DNA of 64,000 nt from Harmothoe impar. Taxonomy: Eukaryota; Annelida; Polychaeta; Phyllodocida; Polynoidae. The stretch is taken from the NCBI GenBank assembly GCA_947462335.1, contig OX381717.1, positions 47,287,523 to 47,351,522 of the forward strand, read 5' to 3'. Below are positions 55,685-64,000 of this stretch, in pieces; position 1 is the stretch's first letter, and each line of letters opens with the position of its first letter. A program made the position numbers and the translations under genes. Under the pieces are notes generated by a model. It made no database searches. It was not told the DNA's origin and was given only the letters and a program-made list of their open reading frames with translations.

Positions 55685-56556
55685 ATGGAAATTTCTAGCA
55701 TTCACAGCAGACAGGCAGAGACTGGCAAGGAGAACAGATGTGAGGTGGGTTGTCCTATAGGGCTCCTAGGGGTTAGGCCATGGGCGCGGCCATGTCCAAC
55801 CCCCGGTGCTTCCTTTGGTTGCCTCTAGATGGGGCCTAAGCCAGGATAGTGATTGCTTCAGTCTGTGTTACCCTGAAGATATGTGAATAGCATTGGCCCT
55901 CAGTAGCTAGGCCTACTCACTGAAGGGCTAAGTCCTGGGAACCACTTCAGACAGAAGCAATAGTAGCCTGCCCTGTGATGTCATAACCCCTGGTTAGCTG
56001 CTCCACCTAGTGGCCTAGGGCCTGTACTGAAGGTTCTGAACTTAGCACAGGTGGTGCTGCTATCAACGGCCAGGTGCCCTATATAAGTCATGGTGAAAGC
56101 TCAGCCATCAGCTGATTGTGAATTCTACAGTAACTGTTCTTGCCTATTTTATGTCTCTATTTTTCTAATATATTCTACATTGCTCTTTTCATAATTATAG
56201 GTAGGGACTGAATTCACTGACTGGAATGGCACATTTATTGGTAAGTTCTATGGTAGTTTTTGGCACTTTCTTTACCTAACTTGTATTGTTATATTCTTAT
56301 ATATGTATAACATAATTGATTAATGATAAAAGTGGAATTTCACTTTCAAAGTAACATTTAAACAGTTTTATAACCTTGCCATGTACACTGTGTTCCTCCA
56401 TAATAATCCATTGTGTTTGCTTATATTCAAACAGACACTCCCAAAAGGACTTCAAGTATTCATCATTGCCAAGAGAAGAAGAGAGTCTGGATGAACAGCT
56501 TAAATGATGTTGTCAATGTTATGAATAAAATACCCCCCCCCCTGCCTCAGTGCTAA
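55685..56556 (+). CDS. Candidate three-exon cassette inside the 2.15-kb element
   Basis: Exon a (55685-55744) runs from ATG for 20 codons to GAG|GTGGGT, phase 0. Exon b (56201-56240) follows a pyrimidine-rich acceptor (CTCTTTTCATAATTATAG) and ends at a consensus GTAAGT in phase 1. Exon c (56435-56556) follows TTGCTTATATTCAAACAG and stays open to TAA. The joined frame is about 73 codons. The b/c part reads VGTEFTDWNGTFID and later KKRVWMNSLNDVVNVMNKIP. An alternative is transcription from the TATA box at 56080 using only b and c, with AATAAA at 56524 as poly(A) signal and a shorter frame. I recognise no family. It may be a captured host-gene fragment. Confidence 0.35.
56080..56086 (+). promoter_or_regulatory. 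TATA box upstream of the cassette
   Basis: TATATAAG at 56080 lies about 120 bp before the acceptor of exon b and about 340 bp after exon a. This is compatible with a start near 56110 that would omit exon a. Confidence 0.35.
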
Positions 56557-57300
56557 TTGGTCAATGTGCCATCCCTGGTGATGCTGAGTGATCACCAGCG
56601 TAGCCATCCCTGGTGATGCTGACTGATCACCAGCGTGGTCATCCCTGGTGATGCTGAGTGATCACCAACGTGGCCATCCCTGGTGATGCTGAGTGATCAC
56701 CAGCGTGGCCATCCCTGGTGATGCTGAGTGATTGATTGTGACACATCACTCAGTTTTATTTCATCTAGCACATTGAGTGAGGACCTCACTCAGGATGGCC
56801 ACGAGTCACCCCAGTTTGCTGGGTGATTAAAATTGCATGTTAAACTTCTTACTGTGAGACGAGATGATAATTAAATCTCTGAATGTTTCCAATGTCCTGC
56901 ACTAAGAATGAATGATTTCACAGAAATAGCGAGCAGTTGTGATGCATCCACTCATTGCTTATTGTAAATTAAGGCTATAAGAGTATAATCCATTCTCAAT
57001 TAGACTGCTAAATGCGCTGGGTCTAATTTAAATTGGCGAGGTTTCTGATAAGTTATAGTTATGTGTCAGGCATAGATTTATCAGTGAGACTGCTTAGCCT
57101 TTATACTCCTCGATACTTAATATTATATCCATTTCTACCCTGCATCCCACATTGAGTTAACAGCAATGATTCTAAGACTTGGCACTGCAGAGAGAGGACT
57201 GTGTTAGTAATGGACCATAATATTATATAGCTCACCATCAACTGGTACTAGGCAGTCTCTAGTAGTAGATGAGGAAGAGTTGCAGCTGACAGAGAATCTC

Positions 57301-57500
57301 TTAACCCTTTATTGACAGCATCCTCATGATGCCCTAATAATACCGTGAGGGTGAGTAACTCCCTGGCACTGCATTGATACATCATGGCATCGCTTCAGGA
57401 GTGTTTAAGCCTCATAGGGTCGGCATGATGCATGAAGGCAGCCCTGATAAGTTACTTGCCAATACTGCATCCATGCATCACAGCAAGTTGCAACAAAGAT
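57301..57500. mobile_element. FB1 foldback MITE copy in U3
   Basis: TTAACCCTTTATTGACAGCA then TCCTCATGATGCC starts it. CGCTTCAGGAGTGTTTAAGC and GTCGGCATGATGCATGAAGG follow. It is at the same unit position as the copy in U1. Confidence 0.7.
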
Positions 57501-58235
57501 CCATAGCACCATGAAGCACCATACCATTTTCTCACAGGTGTGATGAATAGACCTGTTGGGGTGCAGGATATGTCAGCAGACGGTGGGGTTGATTATGGAG
57601 CCACAGATAATGAATGACCAGTACTATAGTCGGTTCTTGGTAATAAATAGGAAGAGGATCCAGAGACTCAGAGATAGGAAAGCAGACATATACAGTGCCG
57701 GACACTATAATGGGAATGCGGTCCACGGTTGTTTGAGGGTGGAGGGCCCAATGAAAGGCTGGCGGGAAATCTGTAGGGCCTAAAGTCTGCTGGCCTTAGA
57801 TTTGCAGGGTCCAACACTGAATAGTTGTGTGGACCACCAAGCAGGTGGTCTGATATCTACAAAGCCAAAAGCAGGCGAACTAAAATCTGCAGGGCCAAAA
57901 GAAGGTGACCATTAACCTACATGGTCAAAAGCTGGTGACCGGAAATCTACATGGCCAATAGCAGGTGGGCTGAAATCTGCAAGGTTTAAAAGAAAACACT
58001 ACCCTAGTTGTATGATGACTTTAATCAATAGTCTTGGTATCAATTAAGAATATTCTAACACATTTAGTTAACCATGAGCTATTATAAGGGAGCACAGGAG
58101 GTTTATCTGCTGCAGCCCATGACGTCACCATTGGGGCAAACACACTGGGTGCTGCATTGTTTAAGCCTGGAGGCAGTGATCAAACTACTTTTGTGGGGTT
58201 CTAATTGGAAATATGTAATCTACAACATCATGATA

Positions 58236-59723
58236 CAGTGAAATCTCGTTATAAGGAGGACGGTTATAAGGAGCAGACGGTTATAAGGAGCACAATTGCT
58301 TTGCCAAAACCTTTTCTATACTTTTCTATAGTAAAAAAACACTGTTAGAACGAGCATTTCTAGACAAAAATCGTTTATAAGGAGCAAATAATTTCAAGAT
58401 ACATTAAAATTCCGCTACAATAAATTTGTTTATAACGAACTTTCTTTGGTCAGAGAATGAATTCAGAAGTAACTACTCTTTGATAATTGCGGCCTTACCA
58501 CACCTACACCCCAACCTATACAGGTGGGTGAGCGCCCAGGACTTCCCTTTGATTTCTGAGCCCCCCTGCCGCCAACCTACCCCCACACCCCGCCCTATAC
58601 AGGTGAGGGAGCACCCAGGGCTTCCCTTTGATTTCTGAGCCCCCCCCCTGCCGCCTACCTACCCCCACACCCCGCCCTATACAGGTGAGGGAGCACCCAG
58701 GGCTTCCCTTTGATTGTTGAGCCCCCCCCCTGCCGCCAACCTACCCCCACACCCCGCCCTATACAGGTGAGGGAGCACCCAGGGCTTCCCTTTGATTGTT
58801 GAGCCCCCCCCTGCCGCCTACCTACCCCCACACCCCGCCCTATACAGGTGAGGGAGCACCCAGGGCTTCCCTTTGATTTCTGAGCCCCCCCCTGCCGCCA
58901 ACCTACCCCCACACCCCGCCCTATACAGGTGAGGGAGCACCCAGGGCTTCCCTTTGATTGTTGAGCCCCCCCCCCCCCTGCCGCCAACCTACCCCCACAC
59001 CCCGCCCTATACAGGTGAGGGAGTACCCAGGGCTTCCCTTTGATTTCTGAGCCCCCCCCTGCCGCCTACCTACCCCCACACCCCGCCCTATACAGGTGAG
59101 GGAGCACCCAGGGCTTCCCTTTGATTTCTGAGCCCCCCCCTGCCGCCTACCTACCCCCACACCCCGCCCTATACAGGTGAGGGAGCACCCAGGGCTTCCC
59201 TTTGATTGTTGAGCCCCCCCCCCTGCCGCCAACCTACCCCCACACCCCGCCCTATACAGGTGAGGGAGCACCCAGGGCTTCCCTTTGATTTCTGAGCCCC
59301 CCCCTGCCGCCTACCTACCCCCACACCCCGCCCTATACAGGTGAGGGAGCACCCAGGGCTTCCCTTTGATTTCTGAGCCCCCCCCTGCCGCCAACCTACC
59401 CCCACACCCCGCCCTATACAGGTGAGGGAGCACCCAGGGCTTCCCTTTGATTTCTGAGCCCCCCCCTGCCGCCTACCTACCCCCACACCCCGCCCTATAC
59501 AGGTGAGGGAGCACCCAGGACTTCTCTTTGATTTCTGAGCCCCCCTGCCGCCTACCTACCCCCAGATATGTCACTCATGGATGCCACACCCCGCCTTGCA
59601 GATCCCCCACCCACCCAAGACTTCCCCTGTGATGTGGGCAGCCAAAATTGGTTACAAGGAAGGTTGGTTACAACGAGCAAATTTGCCTTGCCAAAAGATG
59701 CTCCTTATAACGAGATTTTACTG
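58236..59723. mobile_element. Pogo/Tigger-like element filled with a satellite
   Basis: CAGTGAAATCTCGTTATAAG then GAG and CTCCTTATAACGAGATTTTA then CTG are inverted ends flanked by TA. GGTTATAAGGAGCA words repeat subterminally. The ends match the CAGTNRAACCTCGTTATAAC-type termini usual for pogo-like Tc1/mariner elements. The interior is an 82-bp satellite and no transposase. Confidence 0.85.
58490..59565. repeat. 82-bp satellite, 13 units, inside the pogo-like element
   Basis: Each unit carries CCTATACAGGTGAGGGAGCA, CCCAGGGCTTCCCTTTGATT and a C-run followed by TGCCGCC(T/A)ACCTACCCC. Units are about 80-86 bp, differing mainly in C-run length (5-12) and TTTCTGAG versus TGTTGAG. Identity between units is very high, indicating recent amplification. 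Frames on minus are repeat artefacts. Confidence 0.95.
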
Positions 59724-60073
59724 TATTATGTAGGGCACTTCAGTGGGGTTATTGGGTGCTACTTGTCAACAGAAATCTACAAGCAGTGTCAAAGAAAACT
59801 ACAAGGGGCATCTTGGTGTAGACTAACAGTGCTCTACAGGCAGTACTGGGGTGCGTTTGCCCCAATGGTGACGTCATGGGCTGCAGCAGATAAACCTCCT
59901 GTGCTCCCTTATAATAGCTCATGGTTAACTACATATGTTAGAATACTCTTAATTAATACCAAGACCATCGATTTAAGCCGACATAAAACTAGGGTGGTGT
60001 TTTCTTTTAAAAAGCAGGTGACAGTAAATGAATTGGATCAAATCAAAAGGCCCCTCAAACGAAGGATACAATA

Positions 60074-60645
60074 GGCTCAGTCTCACGACTTTGTAACAAT
60101 TGGATCGTCTTTGACCGGGTGACGTCTTTGACAGGGTGACGTCTTTGACTGGGTGACGTCTTTGACCGGGTGACGTCTTTGACCGGGAAACGTTATTATA
60201 GCATAAATTAGACCTATAGAGTAAAAAATGGGTGGAAAACGCCAAAGGATATTTTCACACAATATGAAAGGAAATTTATTTAAAGTTTGTTATATTTATA
60301 TGTAGGCTCTTTTGCATGCATTGTAGCATAATGTTATATTTTCTTCCTCTGCCCGGTCAAAGACATCACTTTCTATATTATGTGGAATTTGAAGAGCTAC
60401 ACTGTACAGAGTATTATGCAATAACCATTCACATATTTTCTCTAATAGTAGAGATATGGGGAAAAAGAAAATTTGCTTTTTCTAGCCTCCCGGTCAAAGA
60501 CGTCAACCGGTCAAAGACCTCACCTGGTCAAAGACCTCACCCTGTCAAAGACATCACCCGGTCAAAGACATCACCCGGTCAAAGACATCACCCGGTCAAA
60601 GACATCACCCGGTCAAAGACTATCCAATTGTTGTGAGACTGAGCC
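60074..60645. mobile_element. 572-bp foldback element with 18-bp arrays, 4-bp AATA flanks
   Basis: GGCTCAGTCTCAC and GTGAGACTGAGCC are the ends, with AATA at 60070-60073 and 60646-60649. Each arm continues through CAATTGGATcGTCTTTGACC into an 18-bp array: GACGTCTTTGACCGGGTG x5 on the left (60105-60190), and its inverse GGTCAAAGACATCACCC x8 on the right (60488-60625). The middle (60190-60480) is unique. No open frame of note is present. Confidence 0.85.
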
Positions 60646-60920
60646 AATAGCATTGGGCCCTAAAATATGATGGTGGCATTCAAGCACTTCATTGGCACTG
60701 AGTTGACTGTCCGGAGGACTCCAAATCCTAACGCTCTCAATATCCTCATAATTGGACTTTACGTGTGAGTTGGTAAGGCAGCTTCTGCAGCATTACAACT
60801 AGTTGACATACATGTATTCAATAGCATACACTGGCCTGATTGTTGAAAGCTTCCCTTGCATTTTATACTCCCATAAATCTTTGATGAAATTTTGCCTCGA
60901 ACCACTTTCAACAGCAACAC

Positions 60921-61906
60921 AGTTCTGACAATTAGCAGGCCTGACCTGGTTCACAAACATCGCTAGTTCCAGATTTACAGAAGACTCTCAGATGGAATCC
61001 GCAGGTAATTACAATAATTAACGCAAGGCGAGGCAAGATGAGAATTTAATCACTCAGGGCTATGGCAGGACAATGTTTCCAATGTACTCCGCTAAGAATG
61101 AACGATTTCCCTGAAGTAGCAATGCTGCCAGTTGATGATGCATCTACACACTGCCCATTGTATATAGAAGCAAGGATTATCATTTACACTTAATTTTCTT
61201 GGCATGAATAAAGGTTCAGCAGTAACAAGTGCTGGATCTAATCTCAACTAGCAAGGTTTGCTGCGTAGTTATGTGACAGGCACATTTGTCTATATTAATT
61301 AGAGAGGTATTCTATAGTTATAGTTTTGTGTCAGGCAGATCGATTTATACCGTAAAACCTCGCGTATACACTTTGACAAATTATATAAGCCATAGATGAT
61401 GATAGAGGGGTTCTAAACAATGCTAATTTGGTACTGTACCATACTTATAAAAACTCTCACACTAGGTATGTTTGGTATTAAAAAAAAGCGGAGTCTGACT
61501 CGCGTACAAGCCGCGGCTTCTACGTGAGGTTTTACAGTAATCAACAATGGTTTCCTTTACATATAATCATAAAGTCATACTACAGCCACTCCTCAGTCAT
61601 AGATGGAAATGGGAACCACAGACTCAGGAGACTGCGAGGCAAGCACATACGCAATGAGGTCCTGGATACTTCGAGGTTGAAAGGCCCAAGGAAATTTGGG
61701 CCACAGATTTGCACGGCCTAAACACTGGGCAATGGCCTGCAGGGCACAAACGTCAGATCTGTGGACCACGAAGGCAGGTTGCCTAAAACCTGCAGGGCCC
61801 AAAGGCAGGTGGCCTGAGACCTGCAGGGCCCAGAGGAAGTAGGCTCTAGATCTGCAGATCTGCAGGGCCCATGAGTTATGCACTGAAGCAGCCAACCCAA
61901 TGACAT
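60921..61906 (+). repeat. Tandem duplication unit U4
   Basis: GACAATTAGCAGGCCTGACC (60938), AATGTTTCCAATGTACTCCG (61072), CCAGTTGATGATGCATCTAC (61129), AACCACAGACTCAGGAGACT (61614) and 33-bp GCAGGTGGCCTGAGACCTGC repeats (61690-61880) match earlier units. It lacks the FB1 copy present in U1 and U3. Confidence 0.8.
61350..61537. mobile_element. 188-bp pogo-like element in U4
   Basis: CCGTAAAACCTCGCGTATAC and GCCGCGGCTTCTACGTGAGG then TTTTACAG are inverted ends flanked by TA. The interior TGCTAATTTGGTACTGTACC aligns with 44501-44770. Confidence 0.8.
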
Positions 61907-62044
61907 CCCAGCTAACAAAAGAAAAGTTATTTTACGTCAAAATGACATTTAAAAAATTTATATAACGTTATGCCATAGTAAGGAGCCTTAGAGAAACGTT
62001 ATTTAACTTTATAAAATGTTGTATAACGTTTTTCGTTTACTGGG
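61907..62044. mobile_element. MITE3, copy 4, full length (138 bp)
   Basis: CCCAGCTAACAAAAGAAAAG and GTATAACGTTTTTCGTTTAC then TGGG are the TIRs, bordered by AT on both sides. This is the best copy for defining the family. Confidence 0.85.
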
Positions 62045-62134
62045 ATAGGGCTCAGAGGCTGCAGGTTTTGCAAAACTTATAACACTCAAATCGTTAGATT
62101 GTACTGAACAAGTTTTTCACTCATGTCGGTGCCC

Positions 62135-62254
62135 AGTTCCCTCAGCATGGTGTTTGATTGCAGAACTGCCAAGTTACTCGTCAGGGCTACATCCATGCAT
62201 CATGACAATAACGGGATAATCCATCAAAGTTAAGGCAGCCCTTGAAGGGTCTAA
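62135..62254. mobile_element. FB1 foldback MITE, right half
   Basis: TGCAGAACTGCCAAGTTACT then CGTCAGGGCTACATCCATGC is palindrome II. The right end AGGCAGCCCTTGAAGGGTCT then AA is a worn TIR. Confidence 0.55.
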
Positions 62255-62342
62255 AGGGGCAATCTCACCACTCACACTTAACCACGTAGTGGACCAGAAC
62301 AGGACTAGAACTGTGAGTAGGATACGCTCGGTGACACTTTAA
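62251..62342. mobile_element. MITE2, copy 3
   Basis: CTAAAGGGGCAATCTCACCA and CGCTCGGTGACACTTTAA are the ends. CCAGAACAGGACTAGAAC is shared with other copies. Its left end abuts or overlaps the FB1 end by about 4 bp. Confidence 0.65.
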
Positions 62343-62639
62343 GGAATATTGCCTCTAGAGACTTTTATGAATGCTACGTTGCTATATAATTATGTTCTCC
62401 CTTTGCAGCTTTTTCCTCGGACAAGAAAGACAACTTGGTACATCCTACAGTAGAATCCTATCAACTGAGATAGGAAAAGGGCATGGTAAGTCGAACTTCC
62501 TTCACCTCTCGTTCTAGAAAAGTATACATTCTGAACAAGGAGTGTGTTTCAAGGACTGCATTGATAAAAACCATCATCCGAGTGTTCAAAGCTCTAATCT
62601 AATTGCCTCAGCCCACAGAGCCGCACCCACCAGCCTTAG
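62343..62639. other. Unassigned stretch
   Basis: No repeat or exon recognised. Confidence 0.3.
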
Positions 62640-63590
62640 ACTGGTGTCCCGACCACTGGTAACTGCTATACTGATCTATTACCACTTGTATCTGCCATAG
62701 CCACTGGTAACTGCTATATTCACCAGTAATTTCTATACTCACTGGTAACTGCCATAGCCACTGGTAACTGCTATATTCACCAGTAATTTCTTTACTCACT
62801 TGTATCTGCCATAGCCACTGGTAACTGCTATATTCACCAGTAGTTTCTATACTCACTGGTAACTGCCATAGCCACTGGTAACTGCTATATTCACCAGTAA
62901 TTTCTTTACTCACTTGTATCTGCCATAACCACTGGTAACTGCTATATTCACCAGTAGTTTCTATACTCACTGGTAACTGCCATAGCCACTGGTAACTGCC
63001 ATAGCCACTGGTAACTGATATGACTACTAGTAACTGCCATGGCTACAGGCAACTGCTATAACCACTGGTAACTGCCGTAGCCACTGGTAACTACTATTAC
63101 CACTAGGAGTTGCTATGACCACTAGTAGCTTCTATGACTACTGGTAACTGCTATGACCACTGGTTACTGCCGTAGCCACTGGTAACTAGTATTACCACTA
63201 GTAGTTGCTATGACTACTAGTAGCTTCTATGACTACTGGTAACTGCTATGACCACTGGTAACTGCCGTAGCCACTGGTAACTAGTATTACCACTAGTAGT
63301 TGCTATGACTACTAGTAGCTTCTATGACTACTGGTAACTGCTATGACCACTGGTAACTGCCGTAGCCACTGGTAACTACTATTACCACTAGTAGCTGATA
63401 TGACCACTAGTAGCTTCTGTGACTACTGGTAACTGCTATGACCACTGGTTACTGCCGTAGCCACTGGTAACTAGTATTACCACTAGTAGTTGCTATGACT
63501 ACTAGTAGCTTCTATGACTACTGGTAGCTGCTATGACCACTGGTTACTGCCGTAGCCACTGGTAACTAGTATTACCACTACTGGCACCAT
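62640..63590. repeat. 18-bp CCACTGGTAACTGCTATR minisatellite
   Basis: About 50 units of CCACTGGTAACTGCYRTAG, with CACCAGTAATTTCTATACT variants in the first part and CACTAGTAGTTGCTATGACT variants in the second. A higher-order block of about 108 bp repeats in both halves. The minus frame (QWLWQ repeats) is periodic and not evidence for a gene. Confidence 0.95.
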
Positions 63591-64000
63591 ACAATAGCCA
63601 TAGTGGCAGATAAATTCGAGCACCCACTGGGATTCATGTTTTCGTACTGGTGGCTACCAGAGAACCAGAATTCACCACCACTACAGAGCTACTATTATGA
63701 GTATCAGAGGATTCGTTAAGTCTCCAATCATGCTGAGAAATCATTGTTGTTGTTGTTGTGAACTTTTATTTTGGCAAAGTATTCTTATTACATATGAAGT
63801 TTTTCAATGCAATGCCAAGGAGATACTAAAAGACAGAATCTCAATAGTATATTTATATATATATATATTAAAATGCTTGAAATAAATTTTGAATCTAACC
63901 AAGTCAAAGTGTCATTAAGGAGCATCTAACTTTTCTTTGACCTTAAAACTTTCCCTGATCAGAGATGTGGTTGATATCCAAGATAGGTCTGGGGGTCATT
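63591..64000. other. Unassigned stretch
   Basis: A TTG trinucleotide run is at 63743-63760 and ATATAT at 63851-63865. Nothing else was recognised to the window end. Confidence 0.3.

Larger units (their letters stand above)
54678..56823. mobile_element. 2.15-kb TIR element (CCCAGCAAACTGGGGTGA ends) carrying a gene-like cassette
   Basis: Exact 18-bp inverted ends CCCAGCAAACTGGGGTGA and TCACCCCAGTTTGCTGGG. Left subterminal array: about four 81-bp units containing CTGAGTGACAATGCGCCACT (54745-55060). A further block lies at 55490-55620. The right array is 34-38-bp units of CATCCCTGGTGATGCTGAGT then GATCACCAGCG (56565-56735). Between the arrays lies unique DNA with splice-like signals, a TATA box and AATAAA. 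No transposase was found. The end shares CCCAGC-AAAC with MITE3. Flanks are U2 on the left and U3 on the right, so it sits at or near a unit junction. Confidence 0.85.
57990..60006. mobile_element. 2.0-kb TIR element flanked by TTAA
   Basis: TTAA at 57986-57989 and at 60007-60010 borders AAGAAAACACTACCCTAG and CTAGGGTGGTGTTTTCTT. The TIRs extend about 150 bp; for example GAGCTATTATAAGGGAGCAC at 58078 is mirrored at about 59905. TTAA target sites are typical of piggyBac- and Kolobok-type elements, although the terminal bases match neither consensus I know. A second element (58236-59723) sits inside. Confidence 0.75.
56826..60920 (+). repeat. Tandem duplication unit U3 with three insertions
   Basis: Host landmarks: GACGAGATGATAATTAAATC (56857), TTTCCAATGTCCTGCACTAA (56886), GCAGTCTCTAGTAGTAGATG (57251), GTTGATTATGGAGCCACAGA (57589), 33-bp repeats (57770-57983), then after the transposons GTCCGGAGGACTCCAAATCC (60710) and GTTGAAAGCTTCCCTTGC (60842). 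Interrupted by the elements at 57990-60006 and 60074-60645. Confidence 0.8.

Noticed and set aside
58655..59486. Gly-rich minus-strand frames over 100 codons
   Set aside because: They are produced by the 82-bp satellite and shift frame with C-run length.
59568..60074. 168-codon plus-strand frame
   Set aside because: It runs across the end of the satellite, the pogo-like right TIR and the outer element's TIR, so it is assembled from unrelated repeat pieces.
62608..62970. QWLWQ-repeat protein on minus, 120 codons
   Set aside because: It is a translation of the 18-bp minisatellite; the unit length is divisible by three, so open frames are expected.

Overview
The window looks like a gene-poor stretch of a metazoan nuclear genome. 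It is moderately AT-rich and contains no prokaryotic-style operons, no long open reading frame, many short degenerate repeats, a tRNA-derived SINE and many TIR-bounded DNA elements. A marine invertebrate is a reasonable guess, but nothing here fixes the taxon. No complete protein-coding gene could be recognised. The best coding evidence is a handful of exon-sized open frames bounded by splice-like signals: a membrane-protein-like exon at 12825-13045 (minus), a signal-peptide exon at 10029-10147 (minus), and a three-exon cassette inside a transposon at 55685-56556 (plus). Four CpG-bearing clusters with ETS, E-box, NRF1, YY1, CRE or X-box motifs may be promoters (33341-33660, 39481-39760, 40262-40370, 49140-49350).

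Most of what can be explained is repeat. The dominant family (here 'FB1') is a foldback MITE of about 260 bp. It has TIRs reading TAACCCTTTAAGGGCCGCAT and carries two internal palindromes separated by a third small hairpin. About 25 full or partial copies lie across the window. Other families seen in two or more copies are a roughly 97-bp TIR element, CCCAG-ended elements (MITE3, a 108-bp family and a 2.15-kb element), a TACACTGT-ended family, GGCC-ended elements, pogo-like elements ending TACAGTRAAAYCTCG, and short-motif 'GACATG' elements. Larger single elements include a CACTA-like element with 3-bp target duplications (37440-38837), a 703-bp element with a 5-bp duplication (21551-22253), an 886-bp TA-flanked element (30035-30920), a 3.1-kb composite (16067-19214) and a nest of two elements at 57990-60006.

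Layout: 1-7 kb holds short tandem repeats, FB1 copies and a 398-bp TIR element. 7-16 kb holds candidate exons among FB1 copies. 16-19.2 kb is a composite element with two SINE copies and a 26-bp minisatellite. 20-28 kb is mixed MITEs and minisatellites. 28.8-33 kb is a two-copy segmental duplication. 33-41 kb has promoter-like islands and a CACTA-like element. 41-50 kb has microsatellites and nested MITEs. 52.3-62 kb is a degenerate four-copy tandem duplication of a roughly 1.8-kb unit, repeatedly invaded by different transposons. 62.6-63.6 kb is an 18-bp minisatellite. The duplicated units act as internal empty-site controls for several insertions.
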